Assembly (NCBI RefSeq): GCF_030811595.1
Contig: NZ_JAUSRB010000002.1
Location: 3,720,001-3,784,000, forward strand
Origin: Streptosporangium brasiliense
GTDB lineage: Bacteria; Actinomycetota; Actinomycetes; Streptosporangiales; Streptosporangiaceae
Direction: 5' to 3'
DNA: 64,000 bases
The notes under the pieces were generated by a model that worked only from the letters and a program-made list of their open reading frames with translations, had not been told where the DNA came from and searched no databases. This document shows positions 41,730 through 51,788 of this stretch, piece after piece. A program made the translations under genes and the position numbers. Numbering within the stretch: the first letter of the stretch is position 1; every line of letters begins with the position of its first letter.

Positions 41730-42915
41730 GGGTGATGGCGGTGGCCGCCCGGTGGATCGGCTCGACGACCTTGGCCATCATGCGCTCCTTGCCCGGCATC
41801 CGGTTCATCAGCGAGAGCATCTTCAGCGACAGCCAGACCTGGGCCCTGCTCCCCATCACCATCCGCTTGACGTTGGCCGGCCCGAGGTTCTGGTTCTGCT
41901 CGGCGAAGTGCCGCATCCGCCGCTCGTAGCCGTCGAATCCGGCCCGGTGGTCGCCGCCGGCCGCGGCCAGCTCGCCCGCCAGGACGTAGGCGCCGACCAG
42001 GGCCAGGCTCGTGCCCTGCCCCGAGGCGGGAGAGGCGCAGTAGGCGGCGTCCCCGACCAGGGCCGTCCGTCCCTTGGACCAACGGTCCATGTGGACCTGG
42101 CTGAGCGAGTCGAAGTAGAAGTCGGGCGCCTGGTCCATGCCGTCGATCAGGCGCGGGACCTCCCAGCCCTGCCCGGCGTAGGCCTCGGCCACGAGCCGCT
42201 GCTGCCCGGCGCGGTCGCGGTGGTCGTGCTCCAGCGGCTCGGAGGCGAACAGGAACATGGCCTTGGCCCCGGCGTCCTTGGCCGTGCTGTAGGTCAGCGC
42301 GGTCCGGCGGGGGGCGACGTAGGTGAGCTCCCAGCGGTCGAGGTCCAGGTGGTTGGGGACACTGAAGATCGAGATGTAGTAGCCGAGGTCGCGGACGAAC
42401 CGCTCCTCGGGGCCGAAGACCAGCGCGCGGGTGGTGGAGTGCAGCCCGTCGGCGCCCACCACCAGGTCGAAGGCGCGCCTGAGGCCGCTGTCGAAGGTGA
42501 CCTCGACCCCGTCGCCGGTGTCGGTGACCGAGGCGATGGAGTCGCCGAAGAGGTATTCGACCCCGCCGTCGGTCAGGTCGGCCAGGATGCGGGTCAGGTC
42601 GCCGCGCAGGATCTCGGCGTCCTCACCCTCGCGCCCGCCGAACGTGTCGCCGTCCATGCTCGCCACCCGCCTGCCGGTGGCGGTGACGATCGATCCGCCC
42701 CGCACGTCGGTGCGCTCGCGCCGGATCTCGTCCATGACGCCCATGCGCTCGACCACCTCCAGCGCCGCACCGCGAATGTCGATCTTGTAGCCGCCCTCCC
42801 GGAGCGCGGGAGCCCGCTCCACCACCGTGGGCGTGAAGCCGTGGCGGCGCAGCCAGTAGGCCAGCGTGACGCCCGCGACGCCGGCGCCTGAGATCAGGAC
42901 GTTCTTGTTCCGCAT
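41716..42915 (-). CDS. FAD-dependent monooxygenase (TetX/PHBH-like)
   Basis: A 399-residue class A flavin monooxygenase that uses FAD and NAD(P)H to hydroxylate aromatic or other cyclic substrates. FAD motifs: NVLISGAGVAGVTLAYWLRR (dinucleotide fold), the DG motif in FDLVVGADGLHSTTR, and TALVGDAAYCASPASGQGTS (GD motif). The substrate side (residues about 170-280) is not diagnostic. ATG 42915 follows GAGGAG by 5 nt. Upstream lies an orphan palindrome of TetR type (42978-42992), with no regulator next to it. The last codons are tandemly duplicated. Confidence 0.9.
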   Translation of the reverse strand: MRNKNVLISGAGVAGVTLAYWLRRHGFTPTVVERAPALREGGYKIDIRGAALEVVERMGVMDEIRRERTDVRGGSIVTATGRRVASMDGDTFGGREGEDAEILRGDLTRILADLTDGGVEYLFGDSIASVTDTGDGVEVTFDSGLRRAFDLVVGADGLHSTTRALVFGPEERFVRDLGYYISIFSVPNHLDLDRWELTYVAPRRTALTYSTAKDAGAKAMFLFASEPLEHDHRDRAGQQRLVAEAYAGQGWEVPRLIDGMDQAPDFYFDSLSQVHMDRWSKGRTALVGDAAYCASPASGQGTSLALVGAYVLAGELAAAGGDHRAGFDGYERRMRHFAEQNQNLGPANVKRMVMGSRAQVWLSLKMLSLMNRMPGKERMMAKVVEPIHRAATAITLEDY

Positions 42916-42977
42916 GGGGGCTCCTCGGCAGGTGTTCGGTCCCGTGTCCGAGCATGACGGTACATCAGCATGAGACG

Positions 42978-42992
42978 CTTGTGCAACACAAG
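42978..42992. promoter_or_regulatory. orphan operator CTTGTG-CAA-CACAAG
   Basis: A perfect 6-bp dyad, extended by AC/GT with one mismatch, 60 bp upstream of the monooxygenase start. A partial copy (TTGTTCAAG) follows at about 43005-43013. Confidence 0.65.
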
Positions 42993-43024
42993 TGTTTAAG
43001 ACGATTGTTCAAGTCGGTGTGCCG

Positions 43025-44497
43025 TCAGGCGGGGGCGTAGTCCGGGGTGACGCCCTGCTCCGCCAGCCACGCGCGCATGCCGGGCACCTCCGAGGGGTCG
43101 GAGACCACCTTGGCCGCGTACCGGGTCACCGTGACCTCCTCGCCGTCCTCGAACAGCAGCCGTGAGGGGGACGACCAGGAGAGCGTCCACCGGGCCTGGC
43201 CGTGCTGGATCAGCGTCGCCTCCAGGGCCTGCCCCAGCACCCCCGCCAGCAGCGTGTCCGAGGGGTTCCAGCCGAGCCGCCGCAGCTCGGCCTCCAGCTC
43301 GGCGTGCCGTCCCCGGGCGAGCGCCTCGAAGGCGGCGTCGAGGTAGGGCCGGGGAGTCCCCATGACCCGCTGGCCGGCGACGGACAGGTCGTGCAGCGCC
43401 TCGGCGTTGCGGACGGTGTACATCCCGTGCGCGACCAGCTCCTCCCAGGACACCGGCCGCAGCGCGGACAGCGCCTCGGGGCTCCAGATGGTCCGCTCGA
43501 CGGCGCCCGTGGCGACCGCCGGGTCGAGCAGGAGTGCCGTCGCCGGCCTGGGGTCGGCCGGGTGCCCCGGCTCGGGCAGCAGGGCGATCGCCGCCAGGCG
43601 CTCCCGCAGGCTGGGGTGGGAGTCGTAGGGGGAGGTCTCCTCGGGCTGCTCGCCGGCCCTGGCCAGCTCGGCCTGCCTGGCCGGGTCGTCGAGCAGCGCC
43701 CGGAAACCCGCCAGCACCTCGCCGGGACGGTTCCCGCCCGCCCCCGCGAGGGACATGTAGCGCTCCATGAACAGGTCCCAGGCCAGCGCCGTTCTGTGGA
43801 TCTTGTGCAGCGCGCCCGACATCGCCTCCCGGCCCGCGATCGCGACCGCGAACTCGTCGGCCTCCAGCTCCTGGCGGCGCGAGACGGCCTGTGAGACGCG
43901 CAGGTAGAGCTTGGCGTAGAAGGAGAACAGCCGCTGCACGAAGGGGTGCCTGCCCAGCCCCTGGACGGCCGCGACCAGCGCGACCCGGCCGCGGTAGACG
44001 GGCGCGCCGAGACGGGTGTGGGCGCCGCTGTAGTGGCCCAGCTCGTGGCCGAGCACCGCCCGCGTCTCGTCGACGGTGAGGGTCTGCAGCAGCGGCAGGC
44101 CGATGTACATGCGGCGCCTGGTCGCGCGCAGGCCGAGGAGGCGGGTGTCCTCGGAGACCGCGGCGTTCACCTCGGCGACGAGGCGGATCTCGTCGGGCGG
44201 GGAGGTCTGCACGCGCCGGGCCAGCTCCTCGACCGTCCGCCACAGCTCGGGCTCGTGCTCCCGGGCGACCGCCACGCCGGGCTGCTCGTCCTCCTTCCTG
44301 CGGCTGACCATCCACAGCGCCTGGACGAGCGCGCCGGCCGCGAGGGTCAGCAGCGCGGCGACCTTCAGTCCGGCGGCGTGGAAGTCGATGAACAGCCAGA
44401 CGTCGAAGAGCACGGCGGCCGCCAGGACGAGCCCGACCAGCACGTAGAAACCGGCGAGCAGAGCGAAGGCCAGTGCGGCCCGGAGCGCGGTGGTCAT
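43025..44497 (-). CDS. M48 family zinc metalloprotease
   Basis: A 490-residue membrane peptidase. Two N-terminal hydrophobic helices (ALAFALLAGFYVLVGLVLAA; AALLTLAAGALVQALWMV) precede the catalytic domain with LGHELGHYSG (HExxH zinc motif) and the third ligand in RRQELEADEFAVAIAG. The C-terminal third is an extension of unknown role (RPVSWEELVAHGMYTVRNAE). Such enzymes belong to the HtpX/Ste24 group and act in membrane protein quality control. ATG 44497 is the start. Confidence 0.9.
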   Translation of the reverse strand: MTTALRAALAFALLAGFYVLVGLVLAAAVLFDVWLFIDFHAAGLKVAALLTLAAGALVQALWMVSRRKEDEQPGVAVAREHEPELWRTVEELARRVQTSPPDEIRLVAEVNAAVSEDTRLLGLRATRRRMYIGLPLLQTLTVDETRAVLGHELGHYSGAHTRLGAPVYRGRVALVAAVQGLGRHPFVQRLFSFYAKLYLRVSQAVSRRQELEADEFAVAIAGREAMSGALHKIHRTALAWDLFMERYMSLAGAGGNRPGEVLAGFRALLDDPARQAELARAGEQPEETSPYDSHPSLRERLAAIALLPEPGHPADPRPATALLLDPAVATGAVERTIWSPEALSALRPVSWEELVAHGMYTVRNAEALHDLSVAGQRVMGTPRPYLDAAFEALARGRHAELEAELRRLGWNPSDTLLAGVLGQALEATLIQHGQARWTLSWSSPSRLLFEDGEEVTVTRYAAKVVSDPSEVPGMRAWLAEQGVTPDYAPA

Positions 44498-44702
44498 GGG
44501 GGAGAGGCTCCATGATGAGGGGACAAATGCCCAAAGACCCTAATAGAGCACCAGGTCGTCCGGCGGGCGGTCCCAGCATCGGACTGCCCACGACGCCGCT
44601 CCGCGGACCTCCGGCGCGGCCGTGTGACGCCAGGTCACCGGGGGTGCGGAGGGGACCGAGTGTCGTCCGGGACGCGCGGTCACGCCGGGATATGTTGGGG
44701 CG

Positions 44703-45539
44703 ATGGACACCGGCTTTGGCTACTTCGCGACACATGACGCGGTCGACCCGGCCCGGCTCGCCCTGCTGATCGAGCAGCGTGGCCACTCGATGCTGCTGTT
44801 CAGCGAGCACACCCACATCCCGGCGGGTCCGCCGCCCGAACGCCCCGACGGGGGCACGCTGCCCCGCAAGTACTGGCACACCTACGACCCGTTCGTGGCG
44901 TGCACCGCCGCCGGCCTGGCCACGACGCGGCTGCGCGTGGGGACCGGGGTCTGCCTGGTCCCCCAGCACCACCCGATCAGCCTCGCGAAGTCGGTGGCGA
45001 GCGTCGACGCCCTCACCGGTGGGCGGTTCGTCTTCGGCGTGGGGGCGGGCTGGCTGGAGCCGGAGATCCGTAACCACGGGGTCGACCCGGCGCGCCGGTT
45101 CGCGGTGATGAAGGAGCACGTCGAGGCGGTGCGGGAGATCTGGGCCCGCGACGAGGCCGACTACCACGGCGATTTCATGTCGTTCGACCCGATCTGGTCA
45201 TGGCCCAAGCCGGCCCAGCGGCCCGGCCCGCCGGTGCTGGTCGGCGGCACCGGCCCCCGGGTCTTCGACCGGGTGCTGTCCTACGGCGACGGCTGGCTGC
45301 CGAACTACGGGCCCGGCGTCCTGGAGCGCGTACGGGAGCTGTTCCAGCGGGCGGAGGAGGCCGGCCGGGCGGTGCGGGTGGTGATGATGTCGGTCCCCTC
45401 CGACCCCGCGGTGCTGGAGGAGTGCGAGAAGGCCGGAGTCGCCGCCGTGCTGCCGTGGCTGCCCTCGGCGGGGCCCGGCCGCATCGAGCGGGAGATGGAC
45501 GCCTTCGAGACGGCGCTCGCGGAGATGCGGGGGGAGTGA
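44703..45539 (+). CDS. LLM class F420-dependent oxidoreductase
   Basis: A 278-residue luciferase-like TIM-barrel enzyme. Landmarks: SMLLFSEHTHIPAGPPPERP, LATTRLRVGTGVCLVPQHHP, VASVDALTGGRFVFGVGAGW and VLSYGDGWLPNYGPGV. The SEHTHIP with GTGVCLVPQ pattern is that of the TIGR03619-like F420 group. These enzymes use coenzyme F420 for redox chemistry on unknown substrates; the organism must therefore make F420. ATG 44703 has a GGGG stretch 4 nt upstream. Confidence 0.9.
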   Translation: MDTGFGYFATHDAVDPARLALLIEQRGHSMLLFSEHTHIPAGPPPERPDGGTLPRKYWHTYDPFVACTAAGLATTRLRVGTGVCLVPQHHPISLAKSVASVDALTGGRFVFGVGAGWLEPEIRNHGVDPARRFAVMKEHVEAVREIWARDEADYHGDFMSFDPIWSWPKPAQRPGPPVLVGGTGPRVFDRVLSYGDGWLPNYGPGVLERVRELFQRAEEAGRAVRVVMMSVPSDPAVLEECEKAGVAAVLPWLPSAGPGRIEREMDAFETALAEMRGE

Positions 45540-45661
45540 CCCCGGCGGGGGTGATCCTTACCATTGAGTCATTAACGTGTAATGCGTTCTTGTAAATGCG
45601 GCGGAACGGGCCGACATTCTGAGCAACGGAGCCGATCGGGGGACAACCCCTGGAGGCAAGC

Positions 45662-46477
45662 TTGAAGGTCCCCCGCCGAATCCTCGCCCTCATCGCAGCG
45701 CTCACCCTCGTCTCCCTCCCGGCGACGGCCCTGGCCGACACCTCGACGGTCCCCGGCGCCATGGCCTCGATGGGCGACTCCATCACCCGCGGCTTCAACG
45801 CCTGCGGCTTCTACCTCGACTGTCCCTCCAGGTCCTGGTCCACCGGGTCCGACTCGGCCGTCAACAGCCACTACCGGCGCCTGCGGGCCGACAGCCCCGA
45901 CCTGGTCGCCCACAACGACGGCCGGTCGGGCGCCAAGGTCGCCGACATGGCGGGACAGGCCCAGCAGGCGGTCTCCCAGGGAGTCGACTACGTCACGATC
46001 CTGATCGGGGCCAACGACGCCTGCACGTCGTCGGAGGCGGGGATGACCTCGGTGGCCGATTTCGAGGCCAGGTTCCGTACGGCGCTGCAGACGCTCGCCA
46101 CCGGCCTGCCCGAAGCGGCGATCTTCGTCTCCAGCATCCCCGACATCAAGCGGCTCTGGGAGGTCGGCAAGGACAGCTCCTCGGCCCGCACCGCCTGGTC
46201 CACCTTCGGTATCTGCCAGTCGATGCTGGCCAGGCCCCGCTCCACCGACCAGGCCGACATCGACAGGCGTGACCGGGTGCGCCAGCGGGTGGCCGACTAC
46301 AACGCGGCGCTGGCCAGGGTCTGCGCCGAGCAGATCACCTGCCGCTACGACGGCGGCGCCGTCTTCGGCCACCCGTTCACGCTGTCCCAGCTGAGCCGCT
46401 GGGACTACTTCCACCCCAACACCTCCGGCCAGCAGACGCTCGCCGAGGTCACCTACGCGGCCCGCGTCCTCCTGTAG
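45662..46477 (+). CDS. secreted SGNH/GDSL hydrolase
   Basis: A 271-residue secreted esterase or lipase. The signal peptide is KVPRRILALIAALTLVSLPA, ending TALA. The catalytic blocks are AMASMGDSITRGFNACG (Ser block), DYVTILIGANDACTSSEAGM (Asn block) and WDYFHPNTSGQQTLAEVTY (Asp/His block). Two more Cys pairs (CGFYLDC; GICQSM with VCAEQITC) suggest disulfides in the exported protein. Start TTG 45662 has GGAGG 5 nt upstream. The stretch 45555-45600 upstream is AT-rich and probably the promoter. Confidence 0.92.
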   Translation: MKVPRRILALIAALTLVSLPATALADTSTVPGAMASMGDSITRGFNACGFYLDCPSRSWSTGSDSAVNSHYRRLRADSPDLVAHNDGRSGAKVADMAGQAQQAVSQGVDYVTILIGANDACTSSEAGMTSVADFEARFRTALQTLATGLPEAAIFVSSIPDIKRLWEVGKDSSSARTAWSTFGICQSMLARPRSTDQADIDRRDRVRQRVADYNAALARVCAEQITCRYDGGAVFGHPFTLSQLSRWDYFHPNTSGQQTLAEVTYAARVLL

Positions 46478-46656
46478 GGCCACGGCGTCCCCTCACCCAG
46501 GGCCCGACGTCCCCTTGCCGGGCCGCGCCCTGCCGGACCACGGAGCCCGCGGGCCCCGAGGCCGGCGGGGCGCGGCCGCGGGCCGGTGGCGCAGGGGGGC
46601 AGGTGGAAAGTCCCGCGGCGGTCGGCGACGTGTCCCGCTGCCGGGGGCCGGGGCGG

Positions 46657-48174
46657 TCAGCGGTGGCCGGGCACCGGCCTGACCCAGCCCAGGGCGCGTT
46701 CGACGGCGCGCCGCCAGTTGTCGTGCTCCATGGTGCGCAGCCGCGGATCCATGCGCGGGCTCCACTGCCCGGCCCGGTGCCAGTTGCGCCGGAGCCCTTC
46801 GAGGTCCGCCCAGTATCCGACGGCGAGACCGGCCGCGTAGGCCGCGCCGAGGGAGACCGTCTCCACCGCCATGGGACGCACGACGGGCACGTCCAGCACG
46901 TTGGCGATGATCTGCATGAGAAGGTTGTCGGTGGTCATGCCGCCGTCGACCTTGAGCGCCCGCAACGTCAGGCCCGAGTCGGCGTTCATGGCGTCGACCA
47001 CCTCGCGGGTCTGCCACGCGGTCGCCTCCAGCACGGCCCGTGCCAGGTGCCCCTTGGTGACGTAGGAGGTCAGCCCCACGATGACCCCCCGGGCCTCGCT
47101 GCGCCAGTGCGGCGCGAAGAGCCCGGCGAACGCCGGGACGATGTAGCAGCCCCCGTTGTCCTGCACGCTCCGGGCCAGGGTCTCGATCTCCGGCGCGCTG
47201 CTGATGAGGCCGAGCCCGTCGCGGAACCACTGCACGAGCGCGCCGGTCACCGCGATCGGCCCCTCCAGTGCGTACACCGCCGGCTCTCCGCCGATCTGGT
47301 AGCCGACGGTCGTCAGCAGGCCGTGGCCCGAGCGGACCGGCACGGTGCCGGTGTTGAGCAGCAGGAAGCCGCCCGTGCCGTAGGTGCACTTGGCCTCGCC
47401 GGAGGCGAAGCAGGTCTGCCCGAACAGCGCCGCCTGCTGGTCGCCGAGCGCGGCGGCGATCCGCACGCCGGGGAACACCCGCCGGGCGGTGCCGTACGTC
47501 TCCGTCGAGGGCCGGATCCGCGGCAGCATCCGGCGCGGGACGCCGAAGAAGGCCAGGAGCCCGTCGTCCCACTCCAGGGTGGTCAGGTCCATCAGCAGGG
47601 TGCGGCTGGCGTTGGTGACGTCGGTGACGTGGACACCGCCGTCGGGCCCGCCGGTCAGGTTCCAGATGAGCCAGCTCTCCATCGTCCCGAAGAGCACCTC
47701 GCCGCGCTCGGCGCGCTCCCGCAGGCCCGGCGTGCGGTCGAGGAGCCAGCGGATGCGCGGCGCGGAGAAGTAGGCGGCGAGCGGCAGGCCGCAGCGCTCC
47801 GGCACGGCCTCCGCGCCCGGCCGGCGGGAGAACTCCTCCACCAGGGCGTCGGTCCGCGTGTCCTGCCACACGACGGCCCGGCCGACGGGGACGCCGGTCC
47901 GCCTGTCCCACAGGACGGTCGTCTCCCGCTGGTTGGCGATGCCGACGGCCACCACCTGCTCCGGACCGACGCCGGCCTGGGCGAGCGCCTCGGGCCCGAT
48001 GCGCTCCAGATTGCGCCAGATCTCGACGGCGTCGTGCTCGACCCAGCCCGGCCGGGGGAAGTGCTGCCGGTGCTCGCGCTGGGTCACCGAGACGAGATGG
48101 CCCCGCTGGTCGAAGAGGATGCACCGCGTCGACGTCGTGCCCTGATCGATGGACATCACGTAGCGCGTGACCAT
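46657..48174 (-). CDS. glpK: glycerol kinase, IclR-linked copy
   Basis: A 505-residue FGGY kinase that makes glycerol 3-phosphate from glycerol and ATP. Motifs: MSIDQGTTSTRCILFDQRGH, ANQRETTVLWDRRTGVPVGR, AVVWQDTRTDALVEEFSRRP, ALGDQQAALFGQTCFASGEA (sugar-binding side), GTGGFLLLNTGTVPVRSGHG, and the GALVQWFRDGLGLI and VDGGMTTDNLLMQIIANVL ends. It is co-directional with the IclR regulator gene 36 bp upstream. A second glycerol kinase lies at 50200; the two are clearly homologous over the full length but differ at many positions, so they are not a recent copy. ATG 48174 follows GAGGACCCC. Confidence 0.93.
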   Translation of the reverse strand: MVTRYVMSIDQGTTSTRCILFDQRGHLVSVTQREHRQHFPRPGWVEHDAVEIWRNLERIGPEALAQAGVGPEQVVAVGIANQRETTVLWDRRTGVPVGRAVVWQDTRTDALVEEFSRRPGAEAVPERCGLPLAAYFSAPRIRWLLDRTPGLRERAERGEVLFGTMESWLIWNLTGGPDGGVHVTDVTNASRTLLMDLTTLEWDDGLLAFFGVPRRMLPRIRPSTETYGTARRVFPGVRIAAALGDQQAALFGQTCFASGEAKCTYGTGGFLLLNTGTVPVRSGHGLLTTVGYQIGGEPAVYALEGPIAVTGALVQWFRDGLGLISSAPEIETLARSVQDNGGCYIVPAFAGLFAPHWRSEARGVIVGLTSYVTKGHLARAVLEATAWQTREVVDAMNADSGLTLRALKVDGGMTTDNLLMQIIANVLDVPVVRPMAVETVSLGAAYAAGLAVGYWADLEGLRRNWHRAGQWSPRMDPRLRTMEHDNWRRAVERALGWVRPVPGHR

Positions 48175-48210
48175 GGGGTCCTCACCTGAACCTCGGTGGC
48201 TGCGGGGCGG

Positions 48211-48978
48211 TCAGCACCGGGACGCCCCGAGATCCCGGGACACGGCACGGGCCGCGTCTCGAACATAAGTCACCAGAACCGGGTTCGGCTGCCCCTTGGT
48301 GTCGCAGATCCGCTCCACCGCGCCGGAGATCCCGATGGCCCCCACCACCAGGCCGCCGTAACCCCGGATCGGCGCCGCGACACCCGCCTCTCCCACGGTC
48401 ATCTCCTCGACCTCGGTGACCCAGCCCACCTCCCGCGTCCGGGACAGCGCCCGGGACAGCGCCCGGGGCGTGGTGATGGTCCGGCGGGTGCGGGCCTCCA
48501 GGCCGCCGGCCTGCAGGGCCGAGGCCACCCCGGCGTCGTAGGCGAGCAGCACCTTGCCCAGTGCCGTGGCGTGCATGGGCAGCAGCGACCCGACGTCGAG
48601 CGTCTGGAGGGTGTCGTCGGGGCGGAAGACGTGGTGCACCACCAGGACCTGGCCGTCGAGGACCGTCCCGATCCTGACCGCCTCACCGCTCCGCGCGGCC
48701 AGGGCGTCGGCCCAGTTGATCGCGCGCGAGCGCAGCTCGTTGACGTCGAGGTAGCTGGTGCCGAGATGGAGCAGGGCCGCGCCGAGCTGGTATTTGGCCG
48801 TCGCCTCGTCCTGCTCCACGAAGCCGACGCGCTGGAGGGTGCGCACGATGCCGTGGGCGGTGCTCCTGGCCAGGCCCAGGGAACTGGCGATCTCGCCGAT
48901 GCCCAGCCGGCCGGGGCTCCGGGCGAGCAGCCGCAGGATGGCCGCCCCGCGCTCAATCGACTGGACTGAGCCGGGCAT
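48211..48978 (-). CDS. IclR family regulator of glycerol genes (GylR-like)
   Basis: A 255-residue IclR regulator. Winged helix: SIERGAAILRLLARSPGRLG, EIASSLGLARSTAHGIVRTL, QRVGFVEQDEATAKYQLGAA. The effector domain holds SGEAVRIGTVLDGQVLVVHH, LPMHATALGKVLLAYDAGVA, VTEVEEMTVGEAGVAAPIRG and VVGAIGISGAVERI. Its place between glycerol kinase and the divergent glpF-glpK operon matches GylR of Streptomyces. ATG 48978 has no ribosome binding site. Two similar GTTCG-type dyads in the divergent region are the likely binding sites. Confidence 0.92.
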   Translation of the reverse strand: MPGSVQSIERGAAILRLLARSPGRLGIGEIASSLGLARSTAHGIVRTLQRVGFVEQDEATAKYQLGAALLHLGTSYLDVNELRSRAINWADALAARSGEAVRIGTVLDGQVLVVHHVFRPDDTLQTLDVGSLLPMHATALGKVLLAYDAGVASALQAGGLEARTRRTITTPRALSRALSRTREVGWVTEVEEMTVGEAGVAAPIRGYGGLVVGAIGISGAVERICDTKGQPNPVLVTYVRDAARAVSRDLGASRC

Positions 48979-49006
48979 GTGATCGGTGACGGGCGGGACG
49001 GCTGTC

Positions 49007-49021
49007 GTTCGGCAATGTCGG
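49007..49021. promoter_or_regulatory. IclR site 1, GTTCGGCAATGTCGG
   Basis: Matches site 2 (49121-49135) at 12 of 15 positions; imperfect dyad CGGCA-A-TGTCG. It is 28 bp upstream of the iclR start. Confidence 0.6.
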
Positions 49022-49120
49022 CCCCCATCGAGAGACGGTCTCCGCTCTCCCGGCGCCGCCGGGCATCGAGCGCTGCGCGCAGCCCGCCGATATTACTATC
49101 GACTCGCATTCCTGACCAGT

Positions 49121-49135
49121 GTTCGACATTGTCGT
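49121..49135. promoter_or_regulatory. IclR site 2, GTTCGACATTGTCGT
   Basis: Core CGACA-T-TGTCG is a perfect dyad. It lies about 195 bp before glpF and just downstream of an AT-rich patch (49090-49100) that may be a promoter element. Confidence 0.6.
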
Positions 49136-49329
49136 CAGCCTGCCGTTGACCCGGTCCCGTTCCGCGCCTAGCGTCCCGATCAGCCGAGAGGACCGCCCCT
49201 TCCTGGCGACTCCCTCCGCGGCCGTCCGCCGGCGGTCCGGCCCCCACGGGGAGCCGTCCGTCGGCAGCCCGGCCCCCACGGGGACCGGACGCGGGCTTGT
49301 GACGTAACACGGCACCGTGAGGAGGACAC

Positions 49330-50157
49330 ATGGCGGAACGACTGAAAGCCAGGGGACTGCTCGGCGAACTGGCCGCCGAGTTCGCGGGCACGCTGATCCT
49401 GATCCTGTTCGGGGTGGGCGTCGTGGCGCAGGTCGTCGCGGCCGGCATCGGCGATCACGACAGCATCGCGTGGGCCTGGGGCCTGGGCGTCACCCTGGGC
49501 GTCTACGTGGCGGCCCGGATCAGCGGGGCGCACCTCAACCCGGCCGTCACGGTCGCGCTGGCGGCCTTCAAGGGCTTCCCCTGGCGCAAGGTCCTGCCCT
49601 ACTCGCTGGCGCAGACCGCGGGCGCGTTCGTGGCGGCGCTGATCGTGCGGTGGAACTACTCCGAGGTGCTCACCGCGGCCGACCCCGGGCTCACCATCAA
49701 GACCCAGGGCGTCTTCTCCACCCTGCCCGGCAACGGGACCCTGCCCGTCGGCACCTGGGGCGCCTTCCGCGACCAGGTGATCGGCACCGCGATCCTGCTC
49801 CTGCTCATCCTCGCCGTCTCCGACGTGCGCAACTCGCCGCCGGCGGCGAACCTGGCGCCCTTCGTGGTCGGCCTGATCGTCGTGGCGATCGGCATGGCCT
49901 GGGGCACCAACGCCGGCTACGCCATCAACCCGGCCCGTGACTTCGGACCCCGCCTGGCCTCCTTCCTCACCGGCTACGGGACGGCCTGGCGCGATCAGTA
50001 TGGCCAGCTCTACTTCTGGGTGCCTATCGTGGCACCGGTGATCGGCGGACTGATCGGCGCGGGACTCTACCAGGCCGTGGTGGCCCGCTTCCTGCCGCCC
50101 GCGGAGGAGCCCGAGGCGGGCCGGGTGCCGTCGCCGGCCGACTACGAGACCGCCTGA
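49330..50157 (+). CDS. glpF: glycerol uptake facilitator (MIP family)
   Basis: A 275-residue membrane channel for glycerol. Six helices and the two half-helices with pore motifs SGAHLNPAVTVALAAF (first NPA) and GYAINPARDFGPRLASFL (second NPA, with the Asp after NPAR typical of glycerol-conducting members). ATG 49330 is the start, with GAGGAGG about 13 nt upstream. It is 42 bp upstream of a glycerol kinase gene, with which it forms the uptake-and-trap operon, and is divergent from iclR. Confidence 0.94.
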   Translation: MAERLKARGLLGELAAEFAGTLILILFGVGVVAQVVAAGIGDHDSIAWAWGLGVTLGVYVAARISGAHLNPAVTVALAAFKGFPWRKVLPYSLAQTAGAFVAALIVRWNYSEVLTAADPGLTIKTQGVFSTLPGNGTLPVGTWGAFRDQVIGTAILLLLILAVSDVRNSPPAANLAPFVVGLIVVAIGMAWGTNAGYAINPARDFGPRLASFLTGYGTAWRDQYGQLYFWVPIVAPVIGGLIGAGLYQAVVARFLPPAEEPEAGRVPSPADYETA

Positions 50158-50199
50158 AAGCCGCCCCCCAGAGCAGATCCTTGAAGGAGACATCACTCC

Positions 50200-51717
<1,518 letters not shown>

Positions 51718-51750
51718 GAAGGACGGGCCGGCCGGGCCCTGAGGAGAGGG

Positions 51751-51788
51751 GCGCGCGGCCCTGGGGTCACGACTTCAGGGCCGCGCGC
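51751..51788. terminator. bidirectional hairpin between glpK and nhaA
   Basis: Perfect 13-bp arms GCGCGCGGCCCTG (51751-51763) and CAGGGCCGCGCGC (51776-51788). The nhaA stop (51767-51769) lies in the 12-nt loop. Confidence 0.8.
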
